Shown piece after piece: positions 37,503 through 47,034 of a stretch of DNA of 64,000 bases. Each line of letters starts with the position of its first letter. Position 1 is the stretch's first letter. The notes below the pieces were generated by a model. It made no database searches. It was not told the DNA's origin and was given only the letters and a program-made list of their open reading frames with translations. The DNA lies in NCBI RefSeq assembly GCF_018987265.1, contig NZ_CP076853.1, forward strand, positions 1,116,001-1,180,000, in the 5' to 3' direction. Source of the stretch: Rhizobium sp. WYJ-E13. Lineage in GTDB: Bacteria; Pseudomonadota; Alphaproteobacteria; Rhizobiales; Rhizobiaceae. The position numbers and the translations under genes were made by a program.

Positions 37503-40500
37503 TCAGCTGCACCCACTCGTTGCACCGCAAGTGTCGCACTTCTCACAAGTCCCATTGCGCACCATCGTGAAGTTCTGGCACTCGCTGCACATGTTACCCG
37601 TATAGCCCTGCATGATCGAGCGGGCGCGGCGTTCAGCCTCCACCTTCTTGGCTTCCGTCTTGGCGGTTGCAGCGTCGGCTGCGGCCTTGTCGGAGAAAAG
37701 GGCGGTTGCGTCTGCGCCGGCTTCTTCGAGCACTTCCTCGGCGATCTCTTCAGCCAGTTCCTTGGCGCGCTCTTCGTAATCGCGCTTGAAGGCGACGATT
37801 TCGGAGGTGGAGATGGCGACTGTCGGCTCCAGCTTACGGGCTGCTGCACCCGCAAAGGAGGTCACCGAGCCGGTCGAGGAGGCGCGGGCAGGGGCTGCCG
37901 TTGCCGCACCCTTGGGTTCGCCAAGCTGACGGTCGCTGCCGGTGTTCGAGACCAGCGTCGGCTTGTAGCCGCGGGTCCAGCCGGTCGAGACGAGGTTCGT
38001 CTTGCCTTCCTGGATGCCCTTGCCGAGCGCCGTGTTGGAGAAGTCGGACGTATCGACATGGGCGAGGTCGTGACGGCCGAGATAGGAGACGGCGAGTTCG
38101 CGGAACACGTAGTCGAGGATCGATGTTGCGTTCTTGATCGCGTCATTGCCGATGACGATGCCGGCCGGCTCAAACTTGGTGAAGGTGAAGGCCTCCACAT
38201 ATTCTTCGAGCGGCACGCCATATTGCAGGCCGAGCGAGATGGCGATGGCGAAGTTGTTCATCATTGCACGGAAGGCAGCACCTTCCTTGTGCATATCGAT
38301 GAAGATCTCGCCGAGACGGCCGTCGCCGAATTCGCCGGTACGGAGATAAACCTTGTGACCGCCGACGGCAGCCTTTTGGGTGTAGCCCTGGCGACGGTTC
38401 GGCAACTTCTCGCGTTCGCGGGAAACACGCTCGATGACCTTCTCGATGATCTTTTCGGTGACCGTCACGGCCTGGGCTGCGAGCGGCTGCTGGATCAGAT
38501 CTTCCAGCGCATCTTCGTCGCTCTCGTCCTCGATCAGCGAAGCGTTGAGCGGCTGCGAAAGCTTGGAGCCATCACGGTAGAGGGCGTTTGCCTTCAGGCC
38601 GAGCTTCCAGGACATCATATAGGCATTCTTGCAATCCTCGACGGTCGCCTCGTTCGGCATGTTGATCGTCTTCGAGATCGCACCCGAGATGAAGGGCTGG
38701 GCAGCCGCCATCATGCGAATATGGCTTTCGACCGAGAGGTAACGTTTGCCGATCTTGCCGCACGGATTGGCGCAATCGAAGACCGGCAGGTGTTCCTTCT
38801 TGAGGAAAGGCGCACCTTCCAGCGTCATCGCACCGCAGACGTGGATGTTGGCGGCCTCGATGTCCTTCTTGGAGAAGCCGATATGGTCGAGCAGGCTGAA
38901 GCTCATGTCGGTGAGCTGTTCGTCGGAGACCTTCAGGGTGGTCTTCAGGAAGTCGGCGCCGAGCGTCCACTGGTTGAAGACAAACTTGATGTCGAAGGCG
39001 CTCTTCAGAGCCGCATTGACGGCTTCCACCTTCTCGTCGGTGAAGCCCTTGGCCTTCAGCGTCGAGGGGTTGATGGCCGGAGCCTGGTTGAGGTTGCCGT
39101 GGCCGACAGCGTAAGCTTCGATCTCGGCGATCTGGCTTTCGGGATAACCGAGCGTGCGCAGCGCATCCGGAACGGCGCGGTTGATGATCTTGAAATAGCC
39201 GCCGCCGGCGAGCTTCTTGAACTTTACGAGCGCGAAGTCAGGTTCGATGCCGGTCGTGTCGCAATCCATGACGAGGCCGATCGTGCCGGTCGGGGCGATG
39301 ACTGAGACCTGCGCATTGCGGTAGCCATGCTTTTCGCCGAGTTCGAGCGCCTTGTCCCAGGCAGCCATTGCATGGGCTGCCAGATCCTGGTCGGGGTTTT
39401 CTTGATGGATCAGCGCAACCGGGTTGACCGAGAGAGCCTCGTAGCCAGCATTCTCGCCATGGGCGGCGCGGCGATGGTTGCGGATGACGCGCAGCATGTG
39501 CTCGCGGTTCGGCTCGTAGTTCGGGAACGGGCCGAGTTCGGCAGCCATTTCGGCCGAGGTTGCGTAGCAGATGCCTGTCATGATCGCCGTCAGCGAGCCG
39601 GCAATGGCGCGGCCTTCCGCGCTGTCATAAGGGATGCCAGTCGACATCAGCAGGCCGCCGATATTGGCGTAGCCGAGGCCGAGCGTGCGGTATTCGTAGG
39701 AAAGTTCGGCGATGCGCTTGGACGGGAACTGCGCCATCATGACCGAGACTTCGAGCACGACGGTCCACAGGCGAACGGCATGTTCGTAGTCGCCGATATT
39801 GATGCGCTTGGTGGCCTTGTCCTTGAACTGCAGGAGGTTCAGCGAAGCGAGGTTGCAGGCCGTGTCGTCGAGGAACATATATTCCGAGCACGGGTTAGAG
39901 CCGCGGATCGGGCCGCCGGCCGGCGAGGTGTGCCAGTCGTTCATCGTGGTGTTGAAATGGATGCCCGGATCGGCCGATGCCCAGGCGGCATAGGAAATCG
40001 TTTCCCAGAGATCGCGGGCCTTCAGCGTCTTCATCACCCGGCCGTCCTTGCGGGCGGTCAGGTTCCAGTCGCCATCTTCTTCGACAGCGCGCAGGAAGTT
40101 GTCCTTGATCGAGACGGAGTTGTTGGAATTCTGGCCGGAGACGGTGAGATAGGCTTCCGAATCCCAGTCCGTGTCGTAGGTCTTGAACTCCATGTCCTTG
40201 TAGCCCTGGCGGGCGAACTGGATGACGCGCTGGACATAGTTTTCCGGAACCTGATCTTTCTTGGCAGCGCGGATTTCGCGCTTCAGGGCCGGGTTCTTGG
40301 CCGGGTCGAAGCAATCACCATTGTCGCCTTCGCAATTGACGCAGGCCTTCATGATCGCCTTCAGATGCTGGGCGACGACCTTGGAGCCGGTCACGAGAGC
40401 GGCAACCTTCTGCTCTTCCTTGACCTTCCAGTTGATATATTCCTCGATATCAGGATGGTCGATATCGACGACGACCATCTTGGCCGCACGCCGGGTCGTA

Positions 40501-41315
40501 CCACCAGACTTGATGGCGCCGGCAGCGCGGTCGCCGATCTTCAGGAAGCTCATCAGGCCGGAGGAGCGGCCGCCGCCGGAAAGCTTTTCGCCTTCGCCGC
40601 GCAGCATGGAGAAGTTGGAACCCGTGCCGGAACCGTACTTGAAGAGACGGGCTTCACGCACCCAGAGGTCCATGATGCCGCCTTCGTTGACGAGGTCGTC
40701 TTCGACGGACTGGATGAAGCAGGCATGCGGCTGCGGATGTTCGTAGGCCGATTTGGATTTGGTGATCTTGCCGGTGAAGGGATCCACATAGAAGTGGCCC
40801 TGGCCGGGGCCGTCGATTCCATAGGCCCAGTGCAGGCCGGTATTGAACCACTGCGGGGAGTTCGGGGCGACGCGCTGCGTGGCGAGCATATAGGCAAGCT
40901 CGTCCTTGAAGGCAGCTGCATCTTCCTCCGAAGAGAAGTAGCCCCCCTTCCAGCCCCAATAGGTCCAGGTGCCGGCGAGACGATCGAAGACCTGGCGCGC
41001 GTCGGTTTCCGAGCCGGTCTGTTCGTCCTTCGGCAGGCCCTTCAGCGCCGCGTCGTCGGCTACAGAGCGCCACAGGAAAGAGGGGACATCGTTCTCTTCG
41101 ACCTTCTTCAGGCGGGCCGGGACGCCGGCCTTGCGGAAATATTTCTGCGCCAGAACGTCTGTCGCGACCTGGGAGAACTGCGCGGGAACGTCGATGTTTT
41201 CGAGGCGGAAGACGATAGAGCCGTCAGGGTTCTTGATCTCGCTCGTCGCCTTGCGGAATTCGATATCCGCATAGGCGCCTTGACCAGCCTTCGTAAACCG
41301 ACGTTCGATGCGCAT
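37503..41315 (-). CDS. nrdJ: B12-dependent (class II) ribonucleotide reductase
   Basis: Makes deoxyribonucleotides using adenosylcobalamin, with or without oxygen. The 1270-residue product from 41315 ([20 protein letters not shown]) has the active-site NPCSE with Cys476, a middle reductase barrel, and a C-terminal cysteine-rich tail with CSECQNF and CEKCDTCG, likely for zinc binding and thiol exchange. The long form is typical of Rhizobiales. GGTTAAGGAC precedes the ATG. Paired NrdR-like boxes lie upstream; it has no operon partner. No cobalamin riboswitch was seen. Confidence 0.96.
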   Translation of the reverse strand: MRIERRFTKAGQGAYADIEFRKATSEIKNPDGSIVFRLENIDVPAQFSQVATDVLAQKYFRKAGVPARLKKVEENDVPSFLWRSVADDAALKGLPKDEQTGSETDARQVFDRLAGTWTYWGWKGGYFSSEEDAAAFKDELAYMLATQRVAPNSPQWFNTGLHWAYGIDGPGQGHFYVDPFTGKITKSKSAYEHPQPHACFIQSVEDDLVNEGGIMDLWVREARLFKYGSGTGSNFSMLRGEGEKLSGGGRSSGLMSFLKIGDRAAGAIKSGGTTRRAAKMVVVDIDHPDIEEYINWKVKEEQKVAALVTGSKVVAQHLKAIMKACVNCEGDNGDCFDPAKNPALKREIRAAKKDQVPENYVQRVIQFARQGYKDMEFKTYDTDWDSEAYLTVSGQNSNNSVSIKDNFLRAVEEDGDWNLTARKDGRVMKTLKARDLWETISYAAWASADPGIHFNTTMNDWHTSPAGGPIRGSNPCSEYMFLDDTACNLASLNLLQFKDKATKRINIGDYEHAVRLWTVVLEVSVMMAQFPSKRIAELSYEYRTLGLGYANIGGLLMSTGIPYDSAEGRAIAGSLTAIMTGICYATSAEMAAELGPFPNYEPNREHMLRVIRNHRRAAHGENAGYEALSVNPVALIHQENPDQDLAAHAMAAWDKALELGEKHGYRNAQVSVIAPTGTIGLVMDCDTTGIEPDFALVKFKKLAGGGYFKIINRAVPDALRTLGYPESQIAEIEAYAVGHGNLNQAPAINPSTLKAKGFTDEKVEAVNAALKSAFDIKFVFNQWTLGADFLKTTLKVSDEQLTDMSFSLLDHIGFSKKDIEAANIHVCGAMTLEGAPFLKKEHLPVFDCANPCGKIGKRYLSVESHIRMMAAAQPFISGAISKTINMPNEATVEDCKNAYMMSWKLGLKANALYRDGSKLSQPLNASLIEDESDEDALEDLIQQPLAAQAVTVTEKIIEKVIERVSREREKLPNRRQGYTQKAAVGGHKVYLRTGEFGDGRLGEIFIDMHKEGAAFRAMMNNFAIAISLGLQYGVPLEEYVEAFTFTKFEPAGIVIGNDAIKNATSILDYVFRELAVSYLGRHDLAHVDTSDFSNTALGKGIQEGKTNLVSTGWTRGYKPTLVSNTGSDRQLGEPKGAATAAPARASSTGSVTSFAGAAARKLEPTVAISTSEIVAFKRDYEERAKELAEEIAEEVLEEAGADATALFSDKAAADAATAKTEAKKVEAERRARSIMQGYTGNMCSECQNFTMVRNGTCEKCDTCGATSGCS

Positions 41316-41417
41316 GTCCTTAACCTCTTGTTGGCGCCCGAAAGGGCACAAAATTTCCGTCCGGCTACACGTTGTCCCTTCGCGCAGCCGATGCTCGTTC
41401 CGTCTCGTGACAGGATT

Positions 41418-41433
41418 GTCATCCGAAGATGAC
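41418..41433 (-). promoter_or_regulatory. UUCG hairpin in the reductase leader
   Basis: GTCATC and GATGAC form a perfect stem; read on the minus strand its loop is TTCG, a stable tetraloop. It is next to the promoter-proximal NrdR-like box in the roughly 120-base leader. Role unknown. Confidence 0.4.
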
Positions 41434-41434
41434 T

Positions 41435-41481
41435 TTCCTGTATCTTGTGGTGAGGCTGGCTGCAAACGCTAAATATAGTGT
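41435..41481. promoter_or_regulatory. pair of NrdR-box-like sites
   Basis: ACGCTAAATATAGTGT (41466-41481) fits the NrdR consensus ACACWATATATWGTGT closely. TTCCTGTATCTTGTGG (41435-41450) is a weaker match. The two start exactly 31 bases apart, the three-turn spacing usual for NrdR boxes. On the minus strand the good box contains TATATT, which could be the -10 element of nrdJ. Confidence 0.65.
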
Positions 41482-41899
41482 TAACAGCTAAATTTTACCA
41501 GTCCCCGATATCGCTTTTTGAGGCTGGAAAAACGCGCAAAAAACCCTGCGGGCGTCACCGTTTCCGATGGTTCAACACCCTGATTCCGCGTTCGATTTTC
41601 CTTGGGAGAACCGGGCTCGTTACCTCCGATTCAGTCGCCGCCGCAACATCTGAAACATTAAGTTTGAAACGGCTGATTCCGTCAAGGGGTGGAACGTAAC
41701 CGTTTGCTAACCACAACATCTTGTGGATGTCCTTGTGGAGACTGGGGAAAATCGGGGTAAGCCTGAAAATACAAGGGGTTGCGGCGGTGGTTTAACGAGG
41801 GAAGGAGCGGAATGTCAGAAAAATCGAGTGCGGCAAAAGTTAGGATGGCTTTTACGACGTAAATGCGCTTATCGATTCGTTCAGGGAAATCAGCAGTTT
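41482..41899. other. 418-base gap upstream of the reductase promoter
   Basis: No gene is seen. A weak inverted repeat ACATC/GATGT and a direct repeat CTTGTGGA lie near 41717-41740. It probably holds upstream promoter sequence for nrdJ and the end of the next minus-strand transcript, but no terminator is obvious. Confidence 0.45.
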
Positions 41900-42487
41900 C
41901 TAGAGGGCGTCGATGGCGATCGTAACGGTCGCGGTGCCAATCGGCTTGCCCTTTTCGTCGGTGACGACGAAGCTCGCCTGAGTCTCCAGATGCTGCGTCG
42001 ACTCGTCGCGTTCCGCCCGGCCGACATAGATATCCGGCGAACCGAGGGCGAAGGTTTTCAGAAATTTGTCCTCGTCACCTTGCCAGTAGTCCGTCGTGAT
42101 GGTGCTCTGGCCGACATTCAGCCCGTGACGGTCCGTGACGAAGAACTCGATGATCGCTCCCTGCGAATCGTCCTGCTTCGATTTGAGATAATGCGAGATG
42201 GATTTAGCCATCAGCACCCTGACCATCTGGAAATCGCCCTGCGCGACCTCGGCCCGGTACGTTTCGTCGAGCACCCGCATGTCCATCTCGCTGACATCGC
42301 CGAATTTGGCGTTCTGCTCCTCGATCGCCTTCATGACGACAGGAGCCTCGACCATCGGCCGGACCAGCTTTTCGACATAGTCACGCACGATGCCGATATA
42401 GACCGGCTCAGCCCCGGCAGGCGAATAAGGAAACAGGCAGCAGATCAGCCCGAAGGCTGCCGTTCGAATCTTGCCCCAGCATGCCAT
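41900..42487 (-). CDS. exported protein of unknown function
   Basis: A 195-residue product from 42487 (MACWGKIRTAAFGLICCLF) with a signal peptide ending near PAGAEP. The mature part is a single soluble domain: an N-terminal helix (YVEKLVRPMVEAPVVMKAIE), then mixed strands with IIEFFVTDRHGLNVGQS and ASFVVTDEKGKPIGTATVTI. The pattern recalls periplasmic PDC-type sensor domains, but that is an inference. It stands alone on the minus strand. Confidence 0.65.
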   Translation of the reverse strand: MACWGKIRTAAFGLICCLFPYSPAGAEPVYIGIVRDYVEKLVRPMVEAPVVMKAIEEQNAKFGDVSEMDMRVLDETYRAEVAQGDFQMVRVLMAKSISHYLKSKQDDSQGAIIEFFVTDRHGLNVGQSTITTDYWQGDEDKFLKTFALGSPDIYVGRAERDESTQHLETQASFVVTDEKGKPIGTATVTIAIDAL

Positions 42488-42671
42488 TGCGCTTCCCCAA
42501 CCGCATTCAGTCGCACCTTGCATCCGGCCTCTACGACCGGTAGTTGCCTGACGCTATGCTAATAAAATAAAACGGACGTTACCGAACCGGGGCTGGAATC
42601 CGCTATCGGGGAGACAAAAATTGGGACAATTTCCGGTCGTAAAACCGGAGGTTGCTCGCGTTGGCGGCTAT

Positions 42672-42740
42672 TAGAGCAATTCCAGCAAAAGTGCGAAGCG
42701 GTTTTGCGTCCGGAATTGCGTGGAAACAAAGGATACTCTA
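42672..42740. repeat. rhizobial intergenic palindromic repeat
   Basis: GCAATTCC (42676-42683) and GGAATTGC (42712-42719), with an inner CAAAA/GTTTTG pair around GTGCGAAGCG, form a hairpin; TAGAG at the left and CTCTA at 42736-42740 extend it. The wording AGAGCAATTCC...AAGTG...GCGGTTTT is of a type repeated in many Rhizobiales genomes. Its right end overlaps the last codons of the phosphoribosyltransferase gene. Confidence 0.6.
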
Positions 42741-43235
42741 GCCGCGCGCGCCCTTGGCGATCGGCTCCTGGTAGGTGAAGCCCATATCCCAGGGGAAATA
42801 GATCCAGGTGTCCTGGCTGACTTCGGTGATGAAGGTATCGACCGTCGGCACGCCCTTGGGCTTGGCGTAGACGCAGGCGAAATGCGCCTTGGGCAGCATG
42901 CCGCGCACTTGAGCGGCGGTCTTGCCGGTATCCGTGAGATCGTCGACGACAAGAACGCCTTCGCCGCCGTTTTCCATGAGCTCGGGCGCAATGCCCTTGA
43001 GCAGCACCATGTCGCCCTGATTGACGTAGTCGTGATAGGAGGCGACGCAAACTGTTTCGATGAGACGGATGTTCAGTTCGCGCGAAATGATCGCCGCCGG
43101 AACAAGGCCGCCGCGCGTGATGCAGACGATCGCTTTGAATTCCTGGCCGAGGCCTGCAAGCCGCCAGGCAAGCGCGCGCGCATCGCGGTGGAACTGATCC
43201 CAGGAAACGGGAAAGGCTTTATCGGGAAGGGACAT
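42738..43235 (-). CDS. gpt: xanthine-guanine phosphoribosyltransferase
   Basis: Salvages xanthine and guanine with PRPP. The 165-residue product from 43235 ([20 protein letters not shown]) matches the family length. It has [18 protein letters not shown], and the PRPP loop [14 protein letters not shown] near residue 90, and ends with [22 protein letters not shown]-rich sequence near the ATG fixes the start; the longer frame is not supported. A repeat element overlaps its 3' end. Confidence 0.95.
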   Translation of the reverse strand: MSLPDKAFPVSWDQFHRDARALAWRLAGLGQEFKAIVCITRGGLVPAAIISRELNIRLIETVCVASYHDYVNQGDMVLLKGIAPELMENGGEGVLVVDDLTDTGKTAAQVRGMLPKAHFACVYAKPKGVPTVDTFITEVSQDTWIYFPWDMGFTYQEPIAKGARG

Positions 43236-43404
43236 CGGGCTGCTCCGCGGCATGGAAAAAACGACACGCCGTTTGCCGGCGACCGAATGAACATCGGCTG
43301 GCAAAATGCAAATCGCGCAGCCGGAACTGCGCGATGGATGCCGAAGCCTGATATCATCGGTCGCCGCAATTAGCGGGATTTGGAGGCAAAAGGCAAGAGC
43401 GGGC

Positions 43405-44247
43405 TTAACGCGAGAGCAATGTCAGCGCCGTCATGGACTGCAAAAGTGTCTTCGTCGTCCCGCCGAAGATCGCCTGCCACAGCCAGGAATGCGTGTAGGC
43501 GCCCATGACCAGAAGGTCGATGCTGTCGTCCGAAAGCCGGTTCTCGATGATGTGCGAGGCGTTCTTGTCGCCGCTTGCGGTCGTGGCGAGCGTTACGTTC
43601 ACCCCGTGACGGGCAAGCGTTGCGGCGATGTCCGCGCCGGCTGTGGTTGGCGACTGCGTGGCCGTTTCGGCCGGATCGACCGAGAAGATCTCCACCGCTT
43701 CGGCAGCCTTCAGGATCGGCAGGGCGTCGAAAGTGGCGCGTGTGGCTTCCTTGGAGCCGTTCCAGGCAATCAGTACGCGCTTGATCGGCTTCTGCTGGCG
43801 AATGATGTAGGGGATCATCAGCACCGGGCGGCCGCTTTCGAACAGGAAGTCATCGACATCAACATGACTGTCGGAGGGCCTTGCCGGATCGGCCTGCGAG
43901 GCGATCAGCAGGTCGGCGCTGCGCGCGCTTTCGATCAGCGGCGCCGAGCCGTATCCCGTCGAAGTGGCAAAGGCGCGCCATTCGAAGGAAGCACCGGAAG
44001 CCTCCCCACGGGCGCGGAAAATCCGCTCGACCTCGACAGTTTCGGAATGGGCCATATCCTGAAGCGCCTGCACGGCGACCGGATCGGGAATTTCCATCGG
44101 CGCGAGCAGCGGCACGGCGGCGATCGTTTCGGCATGCAGGCCGATCACGTGGGCGCTGCTTTCAGCGGCAATGGCAAAGGCGAAATCGGCAACGGCGGCG
44201 CTATTGTCTGCTGTATCCAGAATGGCAAGAATGGTTTTATAAGACAT
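43405..44247 (-). CDS. tandem universal stress protein
   Basis: A 280-residue protein with two UspA domains. The first starts [20 protein letters not shown]; the second starts [20 protein letters not shown] near residue 160 and ends with [20 protein letters not shown], which keeps a variant of the nucleotide-binding tail GAYTHS. AAAGGAGAATTG precedes the ATG. An FNR/FixK-type box lies 77 bases upstream, suggesting induction at low oxygen. Confidence 0.92.
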   Translation of the reverse strand: MSYKTILAILDTADNSAAVADFAFAIAAESSAHVIGLHAETIAAVPLLAPMEIPDPVAVQALQDMAHSETVEVERIFRARGEASGASFEWRAFATSTGYGSAPLIESARSADLLIASQADPARPSDSHVDVDDFLFESGRPVLMIPYIIRQQKPIKRVLIAWNGSKEATRATFDALPILKAAEAVEIFSVDPAETATQSPTTAGADIAATLARHGVNVTLATTASGDKNASHIIENRLSDDSIDLLVMGAYTHSWLWQAIFGGTTKTLLQSMTALTLLSR

Positions 44248-44317
44248 ATCAATTCTCCTTTGCGGCTGAAATGATGGTCCGCGAGGAAAGAAATGTACCG
44301 GGACACGCTGCGGTTCC

Positions 44318-44331
44318 TTGACCGGGATCAA
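44318..44331. promoter_or_regulatory. FNR/FixK-type box upstream of the stress protein gene
   Basis: TTGACCGGGATCAA has the TTGA-N6-TCAA core of anaeroboxes. It is centred about 77 bases before the ATG of the divergently read minus-strand stress protein gene. In rhizobia, FnrN and FixK use such sites to turn on genes under low oxygen. Confidence 0.6.
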
Positions 44332-44345
44332 GACCGCAGAACCTC

Positions 44346-45122
44346 TCACGCTTCCGCCTGATAGTTTTCGGCAATGTCCTTCCTGCGTCTGATATCCTCG
44401 ATCATGGCCCGCACGTCCGCACCCGCAGACTCGATCACATCCTGCGAGCGACCGCGCACGACGATTTCGGTCGAGAATTTCTGCCCGACATACCGGGGAT
44501 AGGAGCCGATGCTGGTTTCCGGATGCGCCTTCTGGATCGCCGTGAGCGGCGTTCCGATCTCGCCTTCGCCATAGGGGCAGGCGATAGCGAGCGAGAGGAC
44601 GGGCGTGCCTGTCCTCAGCGTCGGCAGCACATTGTCGACCATGGCCTGGAAGACCTGCGGAACGCCGGCCATCACATAGACATTGCCGATGACAAAGCCG
44701 GGCGCTGTCGAAACCGGGTTGGCGATATGTGCGGCGCCGCGCGGCATGCGGGCCATGCGCTGGCGGGCCTCGGTGAATTCCATTTCGCGGCGCCTGTACA
44801 TTTCCGCAAGCAGCGCCATCGCCGCCGTATCATGCTGGCAGGGCACGCCGAAAGCCTTCGAGACGGCATCCGCAGTGATATCGTCATGCGTCGGCCCGAT
44901 ACCGCCCGAGGTGAAGACATAATCGTATTTGCCGCGAAGCGCATTCAGTGCCTCGACGATAGCATCCTCCTCGTCGGCAACGATGCGCACCTCTTTCAGG
45001 TCTATGCCCGAAATGGTCAGCATGTCGGCGAGGTGGCCGATATTCTTGTCCTTGGTGCGGCCGGAAAGAAGCTCGTCGCCGATGGCTAGCATGGCGGCGG
45101 TAACGACGGTCTCATTGCTCAT
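44346..45122 (-). CDS. molybdopterin-binding-domain protein (CinA N-terminal/MoaB type)
   Basis: A 258-residue protein with a MoCF-biosynthesis-like domain: MLAIGDELLSGRTKDKN near residue 10, and YDYVFTSGGIGPTHDDITADA near residue 67, the family signature. It lacks the C-terminal deamidase domain of full CinA. Members are called competence/damage-inducible protein A or related to nicotinamide-nucleotide amidase; the exact role is open. The ATG at 45122 (MSNETVV) is preferred over a longer frame. Confidence 0.88.
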   Translation of the reverse strand: MSNETVVTAAMLAIGDELLSGRTKDKNIGHLADMLTISGIDLKEVRIVADEEDAIVEALNALRGKYDYVFTSGGIGPTHDDITADAVSKAFGVPCQHDTAAMALLAEMYRRREMEFTEARQRMARMPRGAAHIANPVSTAPGFVIGNVYVMAGVPQVFQAMVDNVLPTLRTGTPVLSLAIACPYGEGEIGTPLTAIQKAHPETSIGSYPRYVGQKFSTEIVVRGRSQDVIESAGADVRAMIEDIRRRKDIAENYQAEA

Positions 45123-45349
45123 GGGGATATTTCCGTGGTGTGAAGCTTGGAAATAGGTAGCGCCGTTTGGCCGTTTTGCAAACGCCAAAGCGGCCAAACG
45201 GCAAGCCCCCTCAACCGGAGACGAAACGGCAAGTGAATTTTCGTCTACAGGCGGTGAACAGTGAGTTCTTGCGCGCGGGGCTATGTTGAACCAGATGCGC
45301 TGGTAGAACGTTCGTGGTCAGGAAATTCAATCAATCCTTGGAGATAACA

Positions 45350-45946
45350 ATGGCGAAGATTCTCGTCCTCTACTACTCGGCTTACGGCCACATCGAAACC
45401 ATGGCTTATGCCGTAGCCGAAGGCGCGAAGTCCGCCGGCGCTGATGTCGTCGTCAAGCGCGTTCCGGAATTGGTTTCGGAAGAAGTCGCCAAGGCTTCCT
45501 ATTACAAGCTCGATCAGGCAGCCCCGATCGCCACCGTCGACGAACTGGCTGATTACGATGCGATCATCGTCGGTGCCGGCACGCGTTTTGGCACGGTCGC
45601 CTCGCAGATGCGCAATTTCTGGGATCAGACCGGTGGCCTGTGGTTCACCGGCAAGCTCGTCGGCAAGGTCGGCTCGATGTTCACTTCGTCCGCAACACAG
45701 CACGGCGGTCAGGAATCGACGATCCTCGGCTTCGTCCCGACGTTCCTGCATCACGGCATGGCCTATGTCGGCCTTCCCTATGCTTTCCAAGGTCAGATGG
45801 GTACGGAAGAAGTAAAGGGCGGCTCGCCTTATGGCGCCTCCACCATCACCAACGGTGACGGCTCCCGCCAGCCTTCGGCAATCGAGCTCGAAGCTGCCAA
45901 GTATCAGGGCGCACACGTCGCCAAGGTGACTGCAAAACTGGCTTGA
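45350..45946 (+). CDS. wrbA: NAD(P)H:quinone oxidoreductase WrbA
   Basis: A flavodoxin-like tetrameric enzyme that reduces quinones by two electrons. The 198-residue product starts [18 protein letters not shown], the FMN-binding loop, and has [19 protein letters not shown] and [13 protein letters not shown]. The ATG at 45350 is supported by GGAGATAAC upstream. A strong terminator follows. Confidence 0.95.
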   Translation: MAKILVLYYSAYGHIETMAYAVAEGAKSAGADVVVKRVPELVSEEVAKASYYKLDQAAPIATVDELADYDAIIVGAGTRFGTVASQMRNFWDQTGGLWFTGKLVGKVGSMFTSSATQHGGQESTILGFVPTFLHHGMAYVGLPYAFQGQMGTEEVKGGSPYGASTITNGDGSRQPSAIELEAAKYQGAHVAKVTAKLA

Positions 45947-45970
45947 GCTTCGCGACAATCGAGTTCTGAG

Positions 45971-46000
45971 ACGGCGGTCCCTTGGGCCGCCGTTTTATTT
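45971..46000 (+). terminator. terminator after wrbA
   Basis: ACGGCGG and CCGCCGT form a 7-bp stem around TCCCTTGGG, followed by TTTATTTT. It lies 25 bases after the wrbA stop. Confidence 0.85.
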
Positions 46001-46095
46001 TGGGATAAAGTTATCGGCAGGTTTCGCAAAACGCAGAGGTTGTCCTGCAAACAAAAACTTGACGAATCCGCCTAAGTCGTTGATCTGGACGGCGC

Positions 46096-46181
46096 GCGAG
46101 CGTGGCGAAACTGGTAGACGCAAGGGACTTAAAATCCCTCGGCCTTAGGCTATACGGGTTCGATCCCCGTCGCTCGCACCA
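46096..46181 (+). tRNA. tRNA-Leu (anticodon UAA)
   Basis: An 86-base tRNA with the acceptor stem GCGAGCG/CGCTCGC, discriminator A and an encoded CCA end. The anticodon loop CTTAAAA gives UAA, reading UUA/UUG. The D-loop has GGCGAAACTGGTAGACGC and the T-loop GGGTTCGATCCCC. The long variable arm is typical of leucine tRNAs. No integrase gene lies next to it. Confidence 0.97.
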
Positions 46182-46314
46182 TCTTCATAAACGTGTTCGA
46201 ATGTGCTTGTATAGTGTGGATAAACCATAGGCAGTGCTTGTCTGTGGTCTCAACGGTGCAAAAAATGTAGGCACTGTGCGGTTGAGTAAGTGTTGTCTTA
46301 GTGGGAGTAAGGCG

Positions 46315-46446
46315 ATGGTTTACGACTGGAATGGTGCAAGGACCCGGCGCATCAAGCTTTTTAAGATGAGCGTCCTTCTACTATTAGGAACCGTGGTCGC
46401 CGCGGTGCCGCTTTTCTTCTGGGCTTTGCAGACACGCGGTCTTTAG
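46315..46446 (+). CDS. small membrane protein
   Basis: A 43-residue product from the ATG at 46315 (MVYDWNGARTRRIKLFKM), preceded by GGGAGTAAGGCG. It has a basic N-terminus and one hydrophobic segment (SVLLLLGTVVAAVPLFFWAL). Such small tail proteins are common in rhizobia; function unknown. The frame extends upstream but without a better start. Confidence 0.55.
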   Translation: MVYDWNGARTRRIKLFKMSVLLLLGTVVAAVPLFFWALQTRGL

Positions 46447-46461
46447 CTTTCCGATCCACCG

Positions 46462-46839
46462 TCAGCGGCGGACAAATTCGGTGGCGGTATTCGCTTCCGT
46501 TTTCGCTTCACGCCATTTGTTGAAGGCCCAGCCGGCGGCTAAGCCGAGTGCTGCGCCTGCTGCCTTGACGCCTGCATCGTGAAGGCGCGCATGCCGCGTC
46601 GGCGACAGGTACTGCAGATATTCGATCGCGATGGCACCGAAGATCAGCAGCGCGGCGACTGTTTTCCATTGTCTCGGATAGGCAAGAGCGAAAGCCAGCC
46701 CTGCCGCGAGGTAAGCCGCAGCGCGGTCGATGTCAGGTGTCTCGATCGTGTGGGGTCGCAATTCGATCGGTGAAACCGTGACGAACAGGATGAAGGCGAG
46801 AAGAAGCCACGCCAGCGGCTTTGTGATCTTGGATGTCAT
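46462..46839 (-). CDS. VanZ-like family protein
   Basis: A 125-residue membrane protein with three or four hydrophobic segments. It has the VanZ landmarks LFVTVSPIELRP near the start and IEYLQYLSPTRHARLHDAGV, the E-x2-Q-x4-R-x3-D-type stretch. Function unknown in most members; in enterococci VanZ confers low-level teicoplanin resistance. It has no neighbour in an operon. Confidence 0.85.
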   Translation of the reverse strand: MTSKITKPLAWLLLAFILFVTVSPIELRPHTIETPDIDRAAAYLAAGLAFALAYPRQWKTVAALLIFGAIAIEYLQYLSPTRHARLHDAGVKAAGAALGLAAGWAFNKWREAKTEANTATEFVRR

Positions 46840-47034
46840 CTTGCTGTCATATTAGCAATTTCTATGCGACATCAAGTTAGAAGCCGTCCACGTGATCTGG
46901 ATCTTCGGTGCAATCAGACGACGCCGTTAAGGAAGCCTTTCATCGGGTGAACCGCAAATGGCGCAAACGGACTTCTTTCCACAAGCGGCCTGTGTCATAG
47001 CGACGTCTGGATTTTGAAGAATGGACGAACGCCC

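Noticed and set aside
39327..41432. 701-codon + strand frame opposite nrdJ
   Set aside because: It lies wholly antisense to a well-supported ribonucleotide reductase and shows no known domain.
41316..41434. Cobalamin riboswitch in the nrdJ leader
   Set aside because: The leader is short and no B12-box-like sequence is seen; only a UUCG hairpin is present.
41723..42562. Long + strand frame opposite the exported-protein gene
   Set aside because: The minus-strand product has a signal peptide and normal protein composition, while this frame is Arg/His/Asp-rich in the way of GC-biased shadow frames.
46096..46300. tRNA-Leu as an integration site for an island
   Set aside because: No integrase, no repeated tRNA 3' end downstream within the window, and no change in gene content.
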